A program made the translations under genes and the position numbers. From Pyrenula massariospora (taxonomy: Eukaryota > Ascomycota > Eurotiomycetes > Pyrenulales > Pyrenulaceae): a DNA stretch of 64,000 nt. The stretch lies in contig JAGFMI010000014.1 in assembly GCA_021030905.1 (NCBI GenBank), positions 868,001 to 932,000 on the forward strand, written 5' to 3'. Positions 1 to 11,520 of this stretch are shown piece by piece; the stretch's first letter is position 1; each line of letters begins with the position of its first letter. The notes beneath the pieces are model-generated. The model ran no database searches, was not told where the DNA came from, and saw only the letters and a program-made list of their open reading frames with translations.

Positions 1-1
1 G

Positions 2-1222
2 ACAAGACTTGGGATGTATCGAACTTTGCTATATCATCTTCTTGTCATAGTGCCATCTGCGGGAGAAAATTTCTGGCCCTGGGCTCAGAGCACGGAACAT
101 CGCGGTCATCATTTGTCGTCGTGGTCTGCAGATGAGCTTCGAGGCCTGTTTCTCCAATCTTTGCTGAACATTTGCAGATCAGCTCGAACGAGAATCTTCT
201 TAGATGCGCTTGACGAAGCCGGCGACGAGGAGGCTAGGGAAGTAATAGCAGACATGCGACAGATTAGTCGGGAGGTGGGACGCGTTGCAAAAGGACTGAC
301 CATCTGTTTCGCTTGCAGATACTATCCAGCAATCGTGGTCGACAACGGTTGGGAAATCAAAGTCGAAGACTATAATGAAGAAAGTATAAAACTACTAGTA
401 GAGGCTAGCCTGCTTAAGGACTCGCATCTTTCGCAATTTTTTGGCAAACAAATGTTGAATGTGATGGCAGAAACGATCATTGAACGATCTTCTGGCTTTT
501 TGATCTGGGCGAAAATTATTGTGCAATCGGTACGAGAAGGACTGATCAATTTCGACACAAAAAGCGAGATACTGGAACGTATCAATGAGACACCTTTGGA
601 ACTCAAGGCCCTGTACACTTCCATCCTGGACCAAATTCGAATTGAAAGTCCTCGAGATCGTGATATTGCAGCAGCCATTATCCAATGGATTAGATTCTCG
701 AGGATTCCAATCACTCTTGAAGAGTTAAGGTATGCGTTGGGTTCGGATCCCATTATAATGAAGCCAGAGCAGAGATCACTAAGAACACCTCAACCAATCG
801 TCGAAGAAGACTATGAAATGCTCACCCTCGTCGAAAAGTTCACGAAAGGATTAACAAGAATCCACGAGTGGGCGGGAACAGACGAAGAACCAAAGCCCGT
901 GGTCCAGTTCATGCACCACACCGTCTTCGAATTCTTCTCGAATCCCGACAACTTCCGTAATTTTCTGCCCAAGTCCACGTACACACCTAATTGGGCTGGG
1001 AACAGCCATGCCAGACTAGCACGGACATGTCATGATTTCGTCAAAGCAAGAAATACGGAAAATCTGCCTTTCCACAGCTACGCCTCTACTTTCAGCGTTC
1101 CTCATGCCGTAGAGGCACACTATCATGGAATCACGCAGCCAGAGTTGTACAAAGATATGCCGCATTTTGAAACCGAGCTTGCACGCAGAATTACAAAATG
1201 GACTAATTACAATTCTTCTTAG
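2..1222 (+). CDS. STAND/NACHT-type NTPase, 5' part outside window
   Basis: The reading frame is open to the left edge of the window, so the true start and the Walker A motif lie upstream. What is visible is the second half of a NACHT-type P-loop NTPase: a Walker B-like stretch RIFLDALDEA, a sensor-like segment with FACRYYP, the usual SSGFLIWAKIIV helix, and a winged-helix-like region with FMHHTVFEFF. The tail (CHDFVKARNTENLPFHSYAS) is typical of fungal NACHT proteins. In that family ankyrin, WD40 or TPR repeats normally follow, but here a stop comes about 45 residues later and I saw no repeat-coding exon downstream. It may be a short form, a truncated gene, or the last exon may have been missed. 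Fungal NACHT proteins are NLR-like signalling switches. The class assignment is firm and the function is inferred. Confidence 0.8.
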   Translation, partial: TRLGMYRTLLYHLLVIVPSAGENFWPWAQSTEHRGHHLSSWSADELRGLFLQSLLNICRSARTRIFLDALDEAGDEEAREVIADMRQISREVGRVAKGLTICFACRYYPAIVVDNGWEIKVEDYNEESIKLLVEASLLKDSHLSQFFGKQMLNVMAETIIERSSGFLIWAKIIVQSVREGLINFDTKSEILERINETPLELKALYTSILDQIRIESPRDRDIAAAIIQWIRFSRIPITLEELRYALGSDPIIMKPEQRSLRTPQPIVEEDYEMLTLVEKFTKGLTRIHEWAGTDEEPKPVVQFMHHTVFEFFSNPDNFRNFLPKSTYTPNWAGNSHARLARTCHDFVKARNTENLPFHSYASTFSVPHAVEAHYHGITQPELYKDMPHFETELARRITKWTNYNSS

Positions 1223-2849
1223 CATTTTTTCAAATCTTGAGAGTGGCATGGAAGAGGTTGGGTACATGTTTGTGAAATTAGAAAATGGGTTACTGGATAT
1301 TGACTTTCGACACGCGCAATGGGTAGGATAAAATGACCTCGTGGACTAATTCACAATTTTAGACACGATAAGGCGCTAAGCACCGAAAGAGTACTTGACA
1401 TTGCTTATACCTCGACGATTGATATTCCGGAAGTGCCTGGCACATCATGGTCGCTAGTACATGGACTCTAGGAGACGTCATGAGCTAGACATGCACTTAA
1501 AAGACCAGGTCAAGATGCTTGCGTAGCAAAGCCGGTGAAAGACATTGAGTGAGGCTCTACGAACTTCTTATTTGGAAATTCTAAACACATGAAACATGTA
1601 GATGGACAAGGCTTAGACGTTGGTTCAGCCTGAAAATCTTGCAACCCGGCGTGTGAGACATTAAGCTGTAGGCAGAAGACAGGTTTTGCGGCATCTGCTA
1701 GGCTATAAGGGCAGAAAGATGTCGAGTGCAGTGATCGTAAGTGATGTAGTTCTGACGAGTTCTCTAGTGCGTGAGTGCCAAATAGGAGGCGAGGGAATGC
1801 TTCAATGAACTGAGGTTCTGGGCACCTGGAACGCAACGGCTTGACCGAGAAGGAGAGGGTGGGGGCGGTCGAGGCTGAAAAACGGCGCGTTGGGGTCCAG
1901 TGTGAAAAGGCTGAGCTAGTCTGTAAAGAGGATAGTGCACCTTGCCAACATCCGAAAAGAGGGTAAGCACGAGGGAAGAGGCCCTGTCTTTGACAACATC
2001 GCCCTGTTTCTTGGAGAGCACGCTCACCGTGGATCTACCTGCTCTTACGGGTGTGTATGAATGTACTCTGTATGGTGTGATAGGGGCGCCGTCCTTGCCC
2101 CCAGATTCCCCGATCTTTGTTGCGTTCCCCAATAACCTGTCCCATGTTTGCGGTTGCTGATCCAGGATCCTAATCTTGCAACGGATCAGAGGACCGTGCG
2201 ATCTTCGAAACAATGCCACAACAAATTGCGCATACATAGGGCCTGTGTATAAGATGAAACGAGGTGGCTCGCCCAACCAACGGATCGTTACTGCCGCTAC
2301 GACACGTGCGCCGCATAAAGTCTAAAGCATAGCCTAGCATCCGGGTACTTTTGACTATCTCCTATCCTGGGGTGGACGTCCGTATTTCTCTGATTGGTTC
2401 GCCGCGCTTGCGCCAACCTGACAGAAACATGAACATTTCGGCTAGGACAAGGGATGATCTTGTTGCCAAGGTCGATGTCCGCCTTGAGCTAGCATGAAGA
2501 GAATACAATACGTTGCCTCATATTACAACCAGGTAATAAGAGCAACTGCCAGATGAACTAACAAAGTCGCATGGTACCTAACATCCCTGTCATGGGTGGA
2601 AACTCAGTGGCGGATGATGCCATCAGACTGAAGTCGTGATATACTAGAAGAGAGCCGGTGAGAGGCTGTGCCGTTGGAGGCTAAGGGTTAAGGCTCTGAA
2701 AACAGGTACTATAAGAAAGAAGAAATTCTCTCCAGCAGCACAAACGAAGTGGGTTCAGATCAATAATTGTCCGAGAGTCATTCATTTCATCTTCCTTAAT
2801 TTTATTCACATCATCTTGGAAGTGCAGGTAGACCGTACTCAAAGCAGAC
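1223..2849. other. Gene-free stretch
   Basis: Only short, compositionally random open frames are present, the longest being about 170 codons on the minus strand at 1764-2276, with no recognisable domain. I saw no RNA gene or repeat. Confidence 0.5.
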
Positions 2850-3652
2850 ATGTCCGGCTGGGCTGATTTCTTTGGAGCTCTGGTGGGAGCATTCCTTGTT
2901 ACTGCGGGGGCTGAAAACAAGCCTTCCAAAATTGTACGTTCTGTTGCTCATCTCCTCTTCTCTGACTACGTGAAACAAATGTGGGAGATTTTCTATTATA
3001 GACTAACATGACAAGGATGTGATTGGCGACGGCACAGTCGTCAAGGCCGATGATATCTGTAACCTTGCAGTCCAAAACACAGGCTTTCAAGATGGTACAA
3101 CGAAACCAAAGCAATGCATGGTCTCGGTGACGTGTGAGTCACCTACCTGAATTGTGATATAGATTCGTTTGAACCCCAAGACTCGACTAACAACAGAGCC
3201 AGGCAAGGATACCCTCAACACGTATGACATGACGGATAAGTGCACGACGGCCGACGCGTAAGTCTCTCCACTATCAACGTTCATCTTGCCCAAAACATGA
3301 ATCCAAAAATTCAACCTTCCACCTCTCCCCCCTCTAACCCCCCTCCCCACCCACCAGGTCCTTCTCCACCCACGTCCCCTTCCCCGGCGCTGTCGTGGCC
3401 ACGATCCCCGCCTACGACCTCAGCATCGGCGGCGACAAGACCCACGATTTTGACATGTCGGCCTGCGATGCGTACACCGAGGAGTTCCACGCCAAGGACT
3501 GCAAGGGCCAGCCGGTCTACGTCACGGTCTGCACGGAGGGGTTTCCGGATCTGAAGGATCGGGCGCCGACGAAGGAGAACAAGGGGAAGTATGGGTTTAG
3601 TTATTATTTGGCGGTGCCGAAGGAGGGGGCGTCGAGGAATTTGGGGTGCTAG
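2850..3652 (+). CDS. Small orphan protein, possibly secreted (4 exons)
   Basis: Not recognised. The model is exons 2850-2933, 3016-3133, 3203-3257 and 3358-3652, giving 183 residues. The introns start GTACGT, GTGAGT and GTAAGT, and the first two have CTAAC branch points close to the acceptor. The frame stays open across all three junctions. The N-terminus (MSGWADFFGALVGAFLVTAG) is hydrophobic and could be a weak signal peptide ending near AGA. The rest is polar and Asp/Thr-rich, with six or seven Cys, ending in Gly-Cys, which would suit a small disulphide-bonded extracellular protein. The last exon is clearly more GC-rich at third positions than the first. I know of no family for it. Function unknown. 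Confidence 0.6.
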
Positions 3653-5167
3653 GTGGTGCAGAAGATGGCGTACTGGGCGACTACATTAGTCAGAGAACGG
3701 TAAACATTCAGGTTGAAGAATTATTGTACGGAAACAACTAAGATTGCTTGTCTCTTCTGTTTACTTTGTGTAATTTTGTCATGGTTGATTTTCCCTCTAT
3801 CTCGGCGCTCCTTGCAGGCTATTTACAATGGTCAGACAATTGCACAACGCTAAGCATATCAGCTATATACTGTCGAGCAGACCGCTGCACCAAAAGACCG
3901 CCTGCGATGGCCAGGTGGATAGACTGCTATTTGTTCGACATATCCGCAATGCCAATTTTATCCTCACCTTCGCGCAAAATGCCACCAGTCTTAGACTTAC
4001 ATTCTCCCCACCACTACCACAGCCAACAAGGACGACGACGTTTCCGACGCATCCTCGTCAAGACCCGAACCCTGCTGAGGTCTAATAACCCGGTATAACG
4101 GCACTTCCACCATCTTACTTATCATAAACACACTCACGTAAAGGTATCACGCCCCCCCCCCCCCAACGTGCGGGCGGTAGAAGCACCCCCAAATCCGCAG
4201 CCATCTCACACAATGCAATATATCACATACACGCTCCACCGGGACAACATCCATCACACTCCCCTGGGATGACCTCGCACCTAGTACAACCCTCCTCATA
4301 GCTGTGCTGTCACCCACAGCGCCATCACGAACGGCACGTTACAGCGCATGCCCTCTTTTGTCGCTGTGAGGGAGGTCATGTATGTATGTGCATCCCCCAT
4401 CCAGCCGCCAATGCCCCCTTCCAGACATAAATCCATCAGCTTGTTTAAAGCAGCTTTCACCGCAACGGACGGCCAGCCCCTAACTTACACAATTATAACC
4501 CTACGTGGATCCTAGAGGCATCTACCAGGGCACATATCAAGTCTAACTTAGAACAAGCTATGAGAGCTCTAAGTTAGCATACGCACATCCGAAGCCGACA
4601 CCGACACCGACACTTGTCTCACTCACTCCCCCGAGATCTATCAGCCAGTAAGGCGGACGAGGACGCGTCGCAGCCTGGTTCCAGGGCAGTCTTCGGGTGC
4701 GGGCGGTCGACAGGCGGAGAGTCTCGGGCTTAGGTCGGGGATATGAGGTGGGAGGTGACGCGCTTGGCGGTTGTGTTCCAGGGGTTCGGGGGAGGAGTCG
4801 GGGAGGGGGGATTTAGGGACGGGAAGAGAGGGAGAGGACGCTGGGGCAGTGGTGGTACTGCGTTCGTTTTCTCCGGGGGTTTGAGGGACGGAGAAGGGGA
4901 AGACGGTGAGAAGGTGAAGGCTTAGGCCATGCTGGGGGGCGCGGCTTGCGGAGATCTGGGACTTGAAGTATTATTGAAGGATTTTGACCAGGAGAGGAGT
5001 CAGAGAACGAAAGGGGTAACTAACATGGTTCAATTATAGTGTTCTGTATTATCTACGAAGGAAAGCGCCGTCCCTACCTACCAGCTTAAATGCCTACTAA
5101 TAAACCAGCGATTGCAAATTCTACGGCGACCATTCCCCAGCCAGCCGTAACATCTCCCGTCTGCCTC
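3653..5167. other. Gene-free stretch with low-complexity tracts
   Basis: It holds a run of 13 C at 4152-4164, three CCGACA units near 4595-4613, and a G-rich segment at about 4740-4930. No coding region could be supported. Confidence 0.5.
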
Positions 5168-6272
5168 CTAATTGTTGAACGGGAACCAGTCCGAAGGAAT
5201 ATTCTGGACCCCCTTATTCGTATCCATCGGAATAAACTGCAACTCATCCCGTTTCTTATCGTTGGGATCATTCGCGTCCCAGATCTTGACCCTTGGCGGG
5301 TCCGGCTGGTCGGTCGGCTGCACCGCGTAGATCCTCGCCACTTTCTTATTCCGCATCACGGTCGGGCACTCGGTGTAGAGCCAAGTGAAGCCGGCGCCCG
5401 TGTCACTGGTGGTGTCGACCTTCCACGCCTCGTCGTGGTTACCGCCCTCGTCGTAGTTTTTCAGGTTCATCAGGACAAAGGCTTCGACTTCCTTTTGGGG
5501 TCGGTTGTCGGGGCCGTTGGCCGGCGGGTCAGGGACCCAGGCGGCCATGGAGAGGGCTTCGGATGCGCGGTAGATGGCGGTCCAATATCGGGGGGAGTCT
5601 TTGTCGAAGTTTGAGTCGCCTTTTACGGGCTTTTTGGTCAAGCCGATTGAGCTGATGATGTAGTCGATTTGGGTTCCGGATGCGAAGGTGAAGCCGAGCT
5701 TGTTCAGGCTGGTCAAGACGAAGTCTTCGCGGGCCTTCTTCATGACGTCCGGCTGCAGAGGACTGTTAGTCATTCAGTGCAGGATAGCTGTGAAGTAAAC
5801 GAACAGGGGTTGCAGCATCAGTATAAAAGACGGGGTTTGCTAAAGATTCCGGTTTGACTACTGAGAGGATATGGGCAAGGAACGTTGACACCCAAGGCAC
5901 GCCATTGGCATCCTTATCGCTGTCAATGTCATTCCCATCGGCATCCTTATCGGGGCGGGCATCTGGGAAATCAGGCGGGAAATTGTCAAGAGGGTTAAAC
6001 GGTGGTGGACCTGTGCAGGAGAGTGTTTTAGTCCCGAAAAGTCATGTCGCAACACGTCTTAGAATCCGCATACTTGGACAACTGTCACCTTGATCCATTC
6101 GCTCTTCGAGTTCACGTTCCTCGAGCTCACGCTCCTCAAGGAAGTCGTCATAATTTCCGCTCCAGTCTACAGGGTAAGAAAAGACAAATCTAGAAAACTG
6201 TAGAAAACATAGCAGATAGAAGGAAAGAGTATGAATAGAAGAGGAGCGCCGACGTATCGAGCGGGTATGCAT
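5168..6272 (-). CDS. Orphan secreted protein with acidic DxDxDG-like segment (3 exons)
   Basis: The model, read on the minus strand, is exons 6272-6089, 6010-5862 and 5752-5168, giving 305 residues. The intron donors are GTGACA and GTAGTC, and the second intron has a TGACTAAC branch point just before CTCTGCAG. The N-terminus has an arginine-rich start followed by a strong hydrophobic core (TLSFYLLCFLQFSRFVFS), which is a good signal peptide. Next come three copies of ELEER, then in exon 2 the acidic segment DKDADGNDIDSDKDANG, which resembles a calcium-binding DxDxDG loop. The last exon encodes a roughly 195-residue globular region with YWTAIYRASEALSMAAWVP. The start was placed at the second of two adjacent Met codons so that the signal peptide is N-terminal; starts up to 6320 remain possible. 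I do not recognise the family. A secreted effector-like or wall protein is only a guess. Confidence 0.6.
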
Positions 6273-8065
6273 CATGCTCGAAAACGACATGACGAACGAA
6301 TCTTCACCGGGAAGAGACACGCCTTCGCTACCGTCGAGACCACTTCACGATAGAGTAGTTAATAGGTCCAACAAACCTTTAAAGGAAGACTAGAGAACCC
6401 TGGGTGAGAGCTATTCCTCGGCGGCTGGGGAAGATAAAAAGATAATGATGTCTAACCCTTGACAACTAAAGACTGAAAGGCAAGTAGTTGGAAAAGTGTG
6501 CCTGATTTGGTCCCCGGTATGACTGGTAGGCGGCGCAACACCAAGGATGCGGGCTTTGTCGCCGCTAACATTTCTTGGCATGCCCCGCACAGACAGTTTT
6601 GTATGAATGCTGACATGGATCTGTTCTTTGCCGCCCTCTGACGGCGCGTGCCGTCGGCGCATATCCTTACACAGTGAAGTAGACGGCAGCGAGATCGACG
6701 TCAACAAGACAAAATGTTGCAAATTGACACTGTATAGGGTGGCAGTAAGGTTGAAGTAAATAACATCGAGATCGGTTCCAAGTTACATATGAAATCAACC
6801 AAATCGACAAATTCCAAGACGAATCACGTGTAGAGTCGTCCAATTGAGACCTTTATGTGTTGGCGATGGCTATGTCACATGAGGAATCGGACACCGCGTT
6901 GCCTTGCAAAGGCGGGCCGTCCTCAACGAGCCACTGTCGAAGGGGAAAATGACTGATACGAAGTCGCCGATTCTCAGATGTTGCTACTGAATATTGGACT
7001 AAGCCTTCCAACGGCATCCTTCTGAAGCTTGACTATGGCAGAAAACCGCCTAGTGTTAACGAAGGAAGCTGATCCTAACTGAGAATTGCTGCCGCTGAGT
7101 TATTGGCGGGTTCATAGCCGCGAAGCTTGGTTTCAGCACCCAAAAACGTCGCCCAGTGCATCGCACGAACCAAAGGAATCGCCAGGGGGGTAAGAGAAGA
7201 CGTTGGCTGATGACTGTTCATATCAGTGCCAACAGGTCATCTTCAACTTGACGAAGTTAGTGCTTTGGTTTGCACTTGGGGGCCTGGTTGTTGGAACCGT
7301 ACTCTCGGAGATTCCTTAAACCCGCAAAGAGTTTCTGCACCTTACTTAGGGCCGAGAGCCCGAGAACAGACTATGACCACGACTGACTCTTAAGATACGA
7401 CCGGTGAGATTGATCCGAAACTTCACGCGGCGAAGACGTAGAGAAAGCGAAGAATTTGCGCTACCGATGTTAACAGAATGTGCGGCGAGTGCCAAGATTT
7501 CAGACATAGGCGCAAGCTCCTCATCGGATTTTGGCATGAATGTGGTGCTGCTTCAATTATCATTACCTCTTCTCGAGCGAGGCGCACGCTATTCAAGTCC
7601 TCATAATTTGAAGATCGCCCTGTAAATCTAGGGTCCCAACTACCCACAACTCAAGCTACGTGGCAAGAAACGCGATGAAGCAAAACCAAATTATAAATAA
7701 GATCATGTTTCCACGCACTTCATCTCTGTGCGGCCACGAACTGTGACGTAGAGAAAGCGGTGCAACGGCAGGATGTAAGACAAGGTTTCTTAGGGTGCGT
7801 TGAGATAACACTCATACCCACAGAAGCGTCCATGAATGGCATCGTTGCGTAGATCTAGGCGGGCATTACGCACACGGCATGAAAATTATGGGTTGAGCTC
7901 AATATCAACTTGGAAAAGGCTACGAGAGGCAGCCAATTTGTCGATTTCCAATGGATATATTTGGTCGGAAATGCAGACAACCGGCACTGACTGGTTCCGG
8001 CTTCTGAATACCGGCATCCGGAGCATAATGGAAATAGGCAGCAGCTTTCGCGAACGGAAATAAAT
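6273..8065. other. Gene-free stretch
   Basis: Only short unsupported frames (103 codons or fewer). It is the likely promoter region for the leftward secreted gene and the rightward methyltransferase. No repeat or RNA gene was recognised. Confidence 0.45.
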
Positions 8066-8974
8066 GTGGTTGATCACACTTCGCAAGGTATGAGCTTTTC
8101 TGCCCAAGAAATGACAAGCATGGCACAACACAGTCAATCGAGCAATTATACACACGGCCACTCCAACTACACCATCGCAACCCACCAGTTGCGTACAGCC
8201 GAGTCGGATGCCGCCTTCCTCATACCACACATCAAGAAGACAGACCGCATTCTCGATGTCGGCTGTGGGCCGGGTACCATCACCACGAGCTTGGCCAAAT
8301 ACGCTAGTGAAGGCGCAACGGTTGGCATTGACGTCTCAACAGCGGTCTTGCAGAAGGCAAAGACACATGCAGCCGAGGTCAACGTCCCCACCCAGGGTCC
8401 AGGCTCCGTCGTCTTCGAGGAAGGCAACATCCTGGAGCGGCTCCGCTATCCCGATGATACGTTCGACATCGTTTACTCCTCTCATGTCTTCGGACATCTA
8501 CCTGGGCCGGACATGCCACTTCGGGCGCTGGTCGAGATGCGACGGGTCTTGAAGCCAGGCGGTATTCTGGCCACGCGCGACGGGATGGAGCAGCACTTCT
8601 ACCCGCGGAGCCTGGACCTCGACCGGTTGTGGGGGAGGAATCTAAGCAGGGCGTTGCAAAAGGGGGAGCTTGACGCAGATCCTACGGAGACGAGATTGCC
8701 GTCGCTGCTCCGTCAGGCTGGCTTTGACGCCGACGGTGGCAAGGTCCGCGTGGGTGCTGGAACCCTGGTATATTCAGGGTCTGAAACTCGGAAGTGGTTG
8801 GCCTGGCGCGCCAATGGTCAGCTGAAGCAAGGAGATCCGTTCCGCCAGAGCTGGCTGGATGCCGGCATCACCGAGGAAGAGATCCAGCAGACGCTGGTCG
8901 CTATAGAGAAGTGGGCTGATATGGAGGATGCCTGGTTCGCGTCGCTTCAGTGCGAGATGCTCGCGTGGAAGTAG
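8066..8974 (+). CDS. Class I SAM-dependent methyltransferase (UbiE/Coq5-like)
   Basis: A single-exon gene of up to 302 residues. The SAM-binding motif I is intact (RILDVGCGPGTITTSLA), followed by motif II (VGIDVSTAVLQKA), the acidic FEEGNI segment, and the post-motif DDTFDIVYSSHVFGHL and EMRRVLKPGG. This is the classic Methyltransf_11/25 arrangement. The N-terminal stretch (SSNYTHGHSNYTIATHQLRT) is shared by many fungal small-molecule methyltransferases in secondary-metabolism or unassigned contexts. Homologues usually begin close to that motif, so Met codons at 8111 or 8120 are at least as likely as 8066. The substrate cannot be told from sequence. No polyketide synthase or peptide synthetase is nearby, so cluster membership is not supported. 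Confidence 0.88.
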   Translation: MVDHTSQGMSFSAQEMTSMAQHSQSSNYTHGHSNYTIATHQLRTAESDAAFLIPHIKKTDRILDVGCGPGTITTSLAKYASEGATVGIDVSTAVLQKAKTHAAEVNVPTQGPGSVVFEEGNILERLRYPDDTFDIVYSSHVFGHLPGPDMPLRALVEMRRVLKPGGILATRDGMEQHFYPRSLDLDRLWGRNLSRALQKGELDADPTETRLPSLLRQAGFDADGGKVRVGAGTLVYSGSETRKWLAWRANGQLKQGDPFRQSWLDAGITEEEIQQTLVAIEKWADMEDAWFASLQCEMLAWK

Positions 8975-9870
8975 GTAATTAGACAAGCCTTAGCGGGCGG
9001 TAACAAAGGCAGATAGGAAAAGGACAAGGCCAGGTCACCCAATCGCTAGTTTCTAATCCCGCTCGGGAGCAATAGCGATAACTGTTGTACGACAACAATT
9101 TATGATCAAGTGCTACTCGCTATTTGTCGGCTAACCTTCATCCTCATTTTCATCTTTGGCCCTAGATTCACATACCCCGTCCATATTAACTGATTTTGTA
9201 TTCCATTTTTGAGAGAAGAATTTCTGAATGTTTGCTGTAGGGCTTTACCGATGACTTAGCCAGAGGTTGGAGGAGAGGGTAGTCCAAATAAGACACTGCC
9301 GTAGAATATTACCATGGCGGGTGATAAAGCGGCGTAGGGCGACTAAGAGGGAGAGGACCGCGGTGCAGATATTTTTCAAGCCGCCAAGGCAAGGCTGCTG
9401 TTGGGGGCGTTTGCAGGCCCAAGGGCTGCGGGCTGCCTAGAATGCTGGGCGCGGCATCTCATCCTTCGTTAGACATAACCACAACCCAGCACTGTCACCC
9501 ACAAATACCATTTCGCTCTCGCTTGACTTACACGACTCACAACTGCTACGAAATTGAAGAATTAAGTCTGCTATGTGGCTTGGGCCGAGGCGACAGATCA
9601 TCTCAAGGATTGGAGCATTCTATGCGGCTTCGAGTAAACGCTAGGGACAATTTGAAGGCCGTTCTACGCAGATGCAATTCCTCCAGATCCTTACTGACTA
9701 GGTATAAGATGACGTTGAGAGTCCTTCAGTTTGAAAAAGTGAAGGAGCTTGGCTCTCTGTCCAGCATATGTCTTCGACACGGATCCACAAGTGGACCTTG
9801 TAGCAGACTCCGTCAATAGCCGGTCGAAATCCACAAGACCTAGGTAGACTCGCCGTCTAAGATTGTTGCT
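8975..9870. other. Gene-free stretch
   Basis: A 125-codon plus-strand frame at 9442-9819 has no recognisable domain and unremarkable composition. Nothing else was seen. The methyltransferase and the epoxide hydrolase converge on this interval. Confidence 0.45.
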
Positions 9871-11520
9871 TTATTTCCATACTTCCTTGATAAAATCTTC
9901 TACGTCCTTCAACAATATCTCTGGCTTCTCCAGCGCTGCGAAATGTCCACCCTGTCATCACATGTTATGTTAGCACACCAGTGACTCTCCACCGTATCCG
10001 CGGGATTACATACCTCCTCATGTCTTCGGAGGAACTTGAGGTCCATGACTGTCTCTGCCCAGCTACGTGGACAGCAATAGAGCTCGCGATGAAAATTTGA
10101 CAGCCCCATCGGTTTATTGATGAATCCCGGGTTGGACTGACCGGGGATGGCGCTGGCCGACTGGACACACCATTAGACCTCCAAGACTTGGTAGAAGAGC
10201 CAGGAACCTACCCTCCGATACGGCCAGACACATCGTGCAATCGTATCTGTCAACCAATACAGGCTTACCTCTTCCAGGATCGTTTCCACAGGGATGTCGG
10301 TGTCGGACCATTCGAGCATCTTCTCTGCAATCCAAGCTAGCAGCGCAATGGGAGAACTTTGGAGAACGAGACCGATGGTAGATGGACGTGTGGCGTGCAT
10401 CATGGCGTAAGCGCCGCCAGTGGAGCGGAAGGTTTCGAGCTTTTTAATCTCTTCTTTGTCGATTTCAGTGAGTGGGAGGGCGGAGCCGTTAGCAGAAGTC
10501 GGTGTGGCGGGGAGGGTAAGGAAGTTTACTGGTGTCAAGATTAGGGAGGAGATACTCGGAATGGGAAATAATTGGTACCGTGTACGGCTTTGCAAGCATC
10601 GCTCTGTGCGGCCATGCTCCTCACGGCGCGACTTCCTAGATCGCCGCCTTGAGCGATGTAGCCAGATCCGAAGCCAAGCTTCCGCATTAACTTGTCAAAG
10701 AGAAAGCTAACGCTTTCGAGTGCGTAGTCGCGGTCAAGTGGCGGGCCGGAAGAGAAAGTGTAGCCCGGGATAGAAGGAATGATTATATGGTACGGAAGAG
10801 CTTCGGGTGAGTAACGGGTATGTAGAATGGAGAGGATCGGTAGGAACTCGAGAAAGGAGCCAGGCCAGCCATGGCACATGAGCAGCGGTATGGCAGAGGG
10901 TGATCGGGAAAAGAGAGCAACAAAGTGAATTGTGAAAGAGCTTGATTTGTCGTCCTCGATGGTAGTGGTAAACTGCGGGTAGCTGTTCATGCGGGATTCG
11001 GCTTCGGCCCTGATAAAAGATTTTCGGGTTAATCGAGAGGATGGCAAATTATTGTGCTGTCTCGGTGGAATTAAACACTAGTAGCGGTATTCGGGAGGCA
11101 CTAAGACTCCAAAGGATTGGAGATAATCACAACGCCTATGAGTACGAGTGGAAAAGAATGCAAAGCGGCCATCACAGGATCGAGGTGATAATGCAAGACG
11201 CTTGCTTCTGCCACGTCAAAAGTTCCACATGCAACGCCGGAGATTAATCAATGAGATCGCAGAATAAGACATCATAGATCGTAACGCGCAAATTCGCCGA
11301 CATACCAAGAGAACTTTGTGAGCCACTCATCCTTGGCCTTCAACAGCCATTCTCGAGTTAAACCATACTTGTTGTCCGTGTACACGTTCTCAAAGGTCCC
11401 AGGGGCAGTTTTAGATAATTTGATCAGTGTTCTCATTTCCTCCACCTTCTCTTCAGGAATAGATATCTTAAAGGGGGCAAATTCGCCAGCAGCCCCTTTT
11501 GGAAGATCTCCAAAAGACAT
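9871..11520 (-). CDS. Epoxide hydrolase, alpha/beta hydrolase fold with EHN domain (5 exons)
   Basis: Minus-strand exons are 11520-11306, 11009-10579, 10528-10212, 10160-10014 and 9951-9871, giving 396 residues, the usual length of the family. The N-terminal EHN domain is visible (FKISIPEEKVEEMRTLIK). It is followed by the oxyanion-hole motif CHGWPGSFLEF, the nucleophile elbow AQGGDLGSR with the catalytic Asp, the cap segment MMHATRPSTIGLVLQSSP with LLAWIAEKMLEWSD, and the catalytic His in GGHFAALE. These enzymes open epoxides to vicinal diols through an Asp-ester intermediate. The short introns are 50, 51 and 62 bp; the first is unusually long at 295 bp, but the frame and homology (KFSW joined to AEAESRMNSYPQF) support it. 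The enzyme looks intact. It probably handles xenobiotic, lipid or secondary-metabolite epoxides; the specific substrate is unknown. Confidence 0.92.

Noticed and set aside
1764-2276. 170-codon minus-strand open frame
   Set aside because: No domain, random-like composition, and overlapping frames on the other strand. Probably chance.
4152-4164. Run of 13 C, and a similar run at 17736-17746
   Set aside because: Homopolymers are common in fungal intergenic DNA. No structure or gene attached.
8208-8552. Alternative-frame ORF within the methyltransferase
   Set aside because: A shadow of the real coding frame, which has full SAM-binding motifs.
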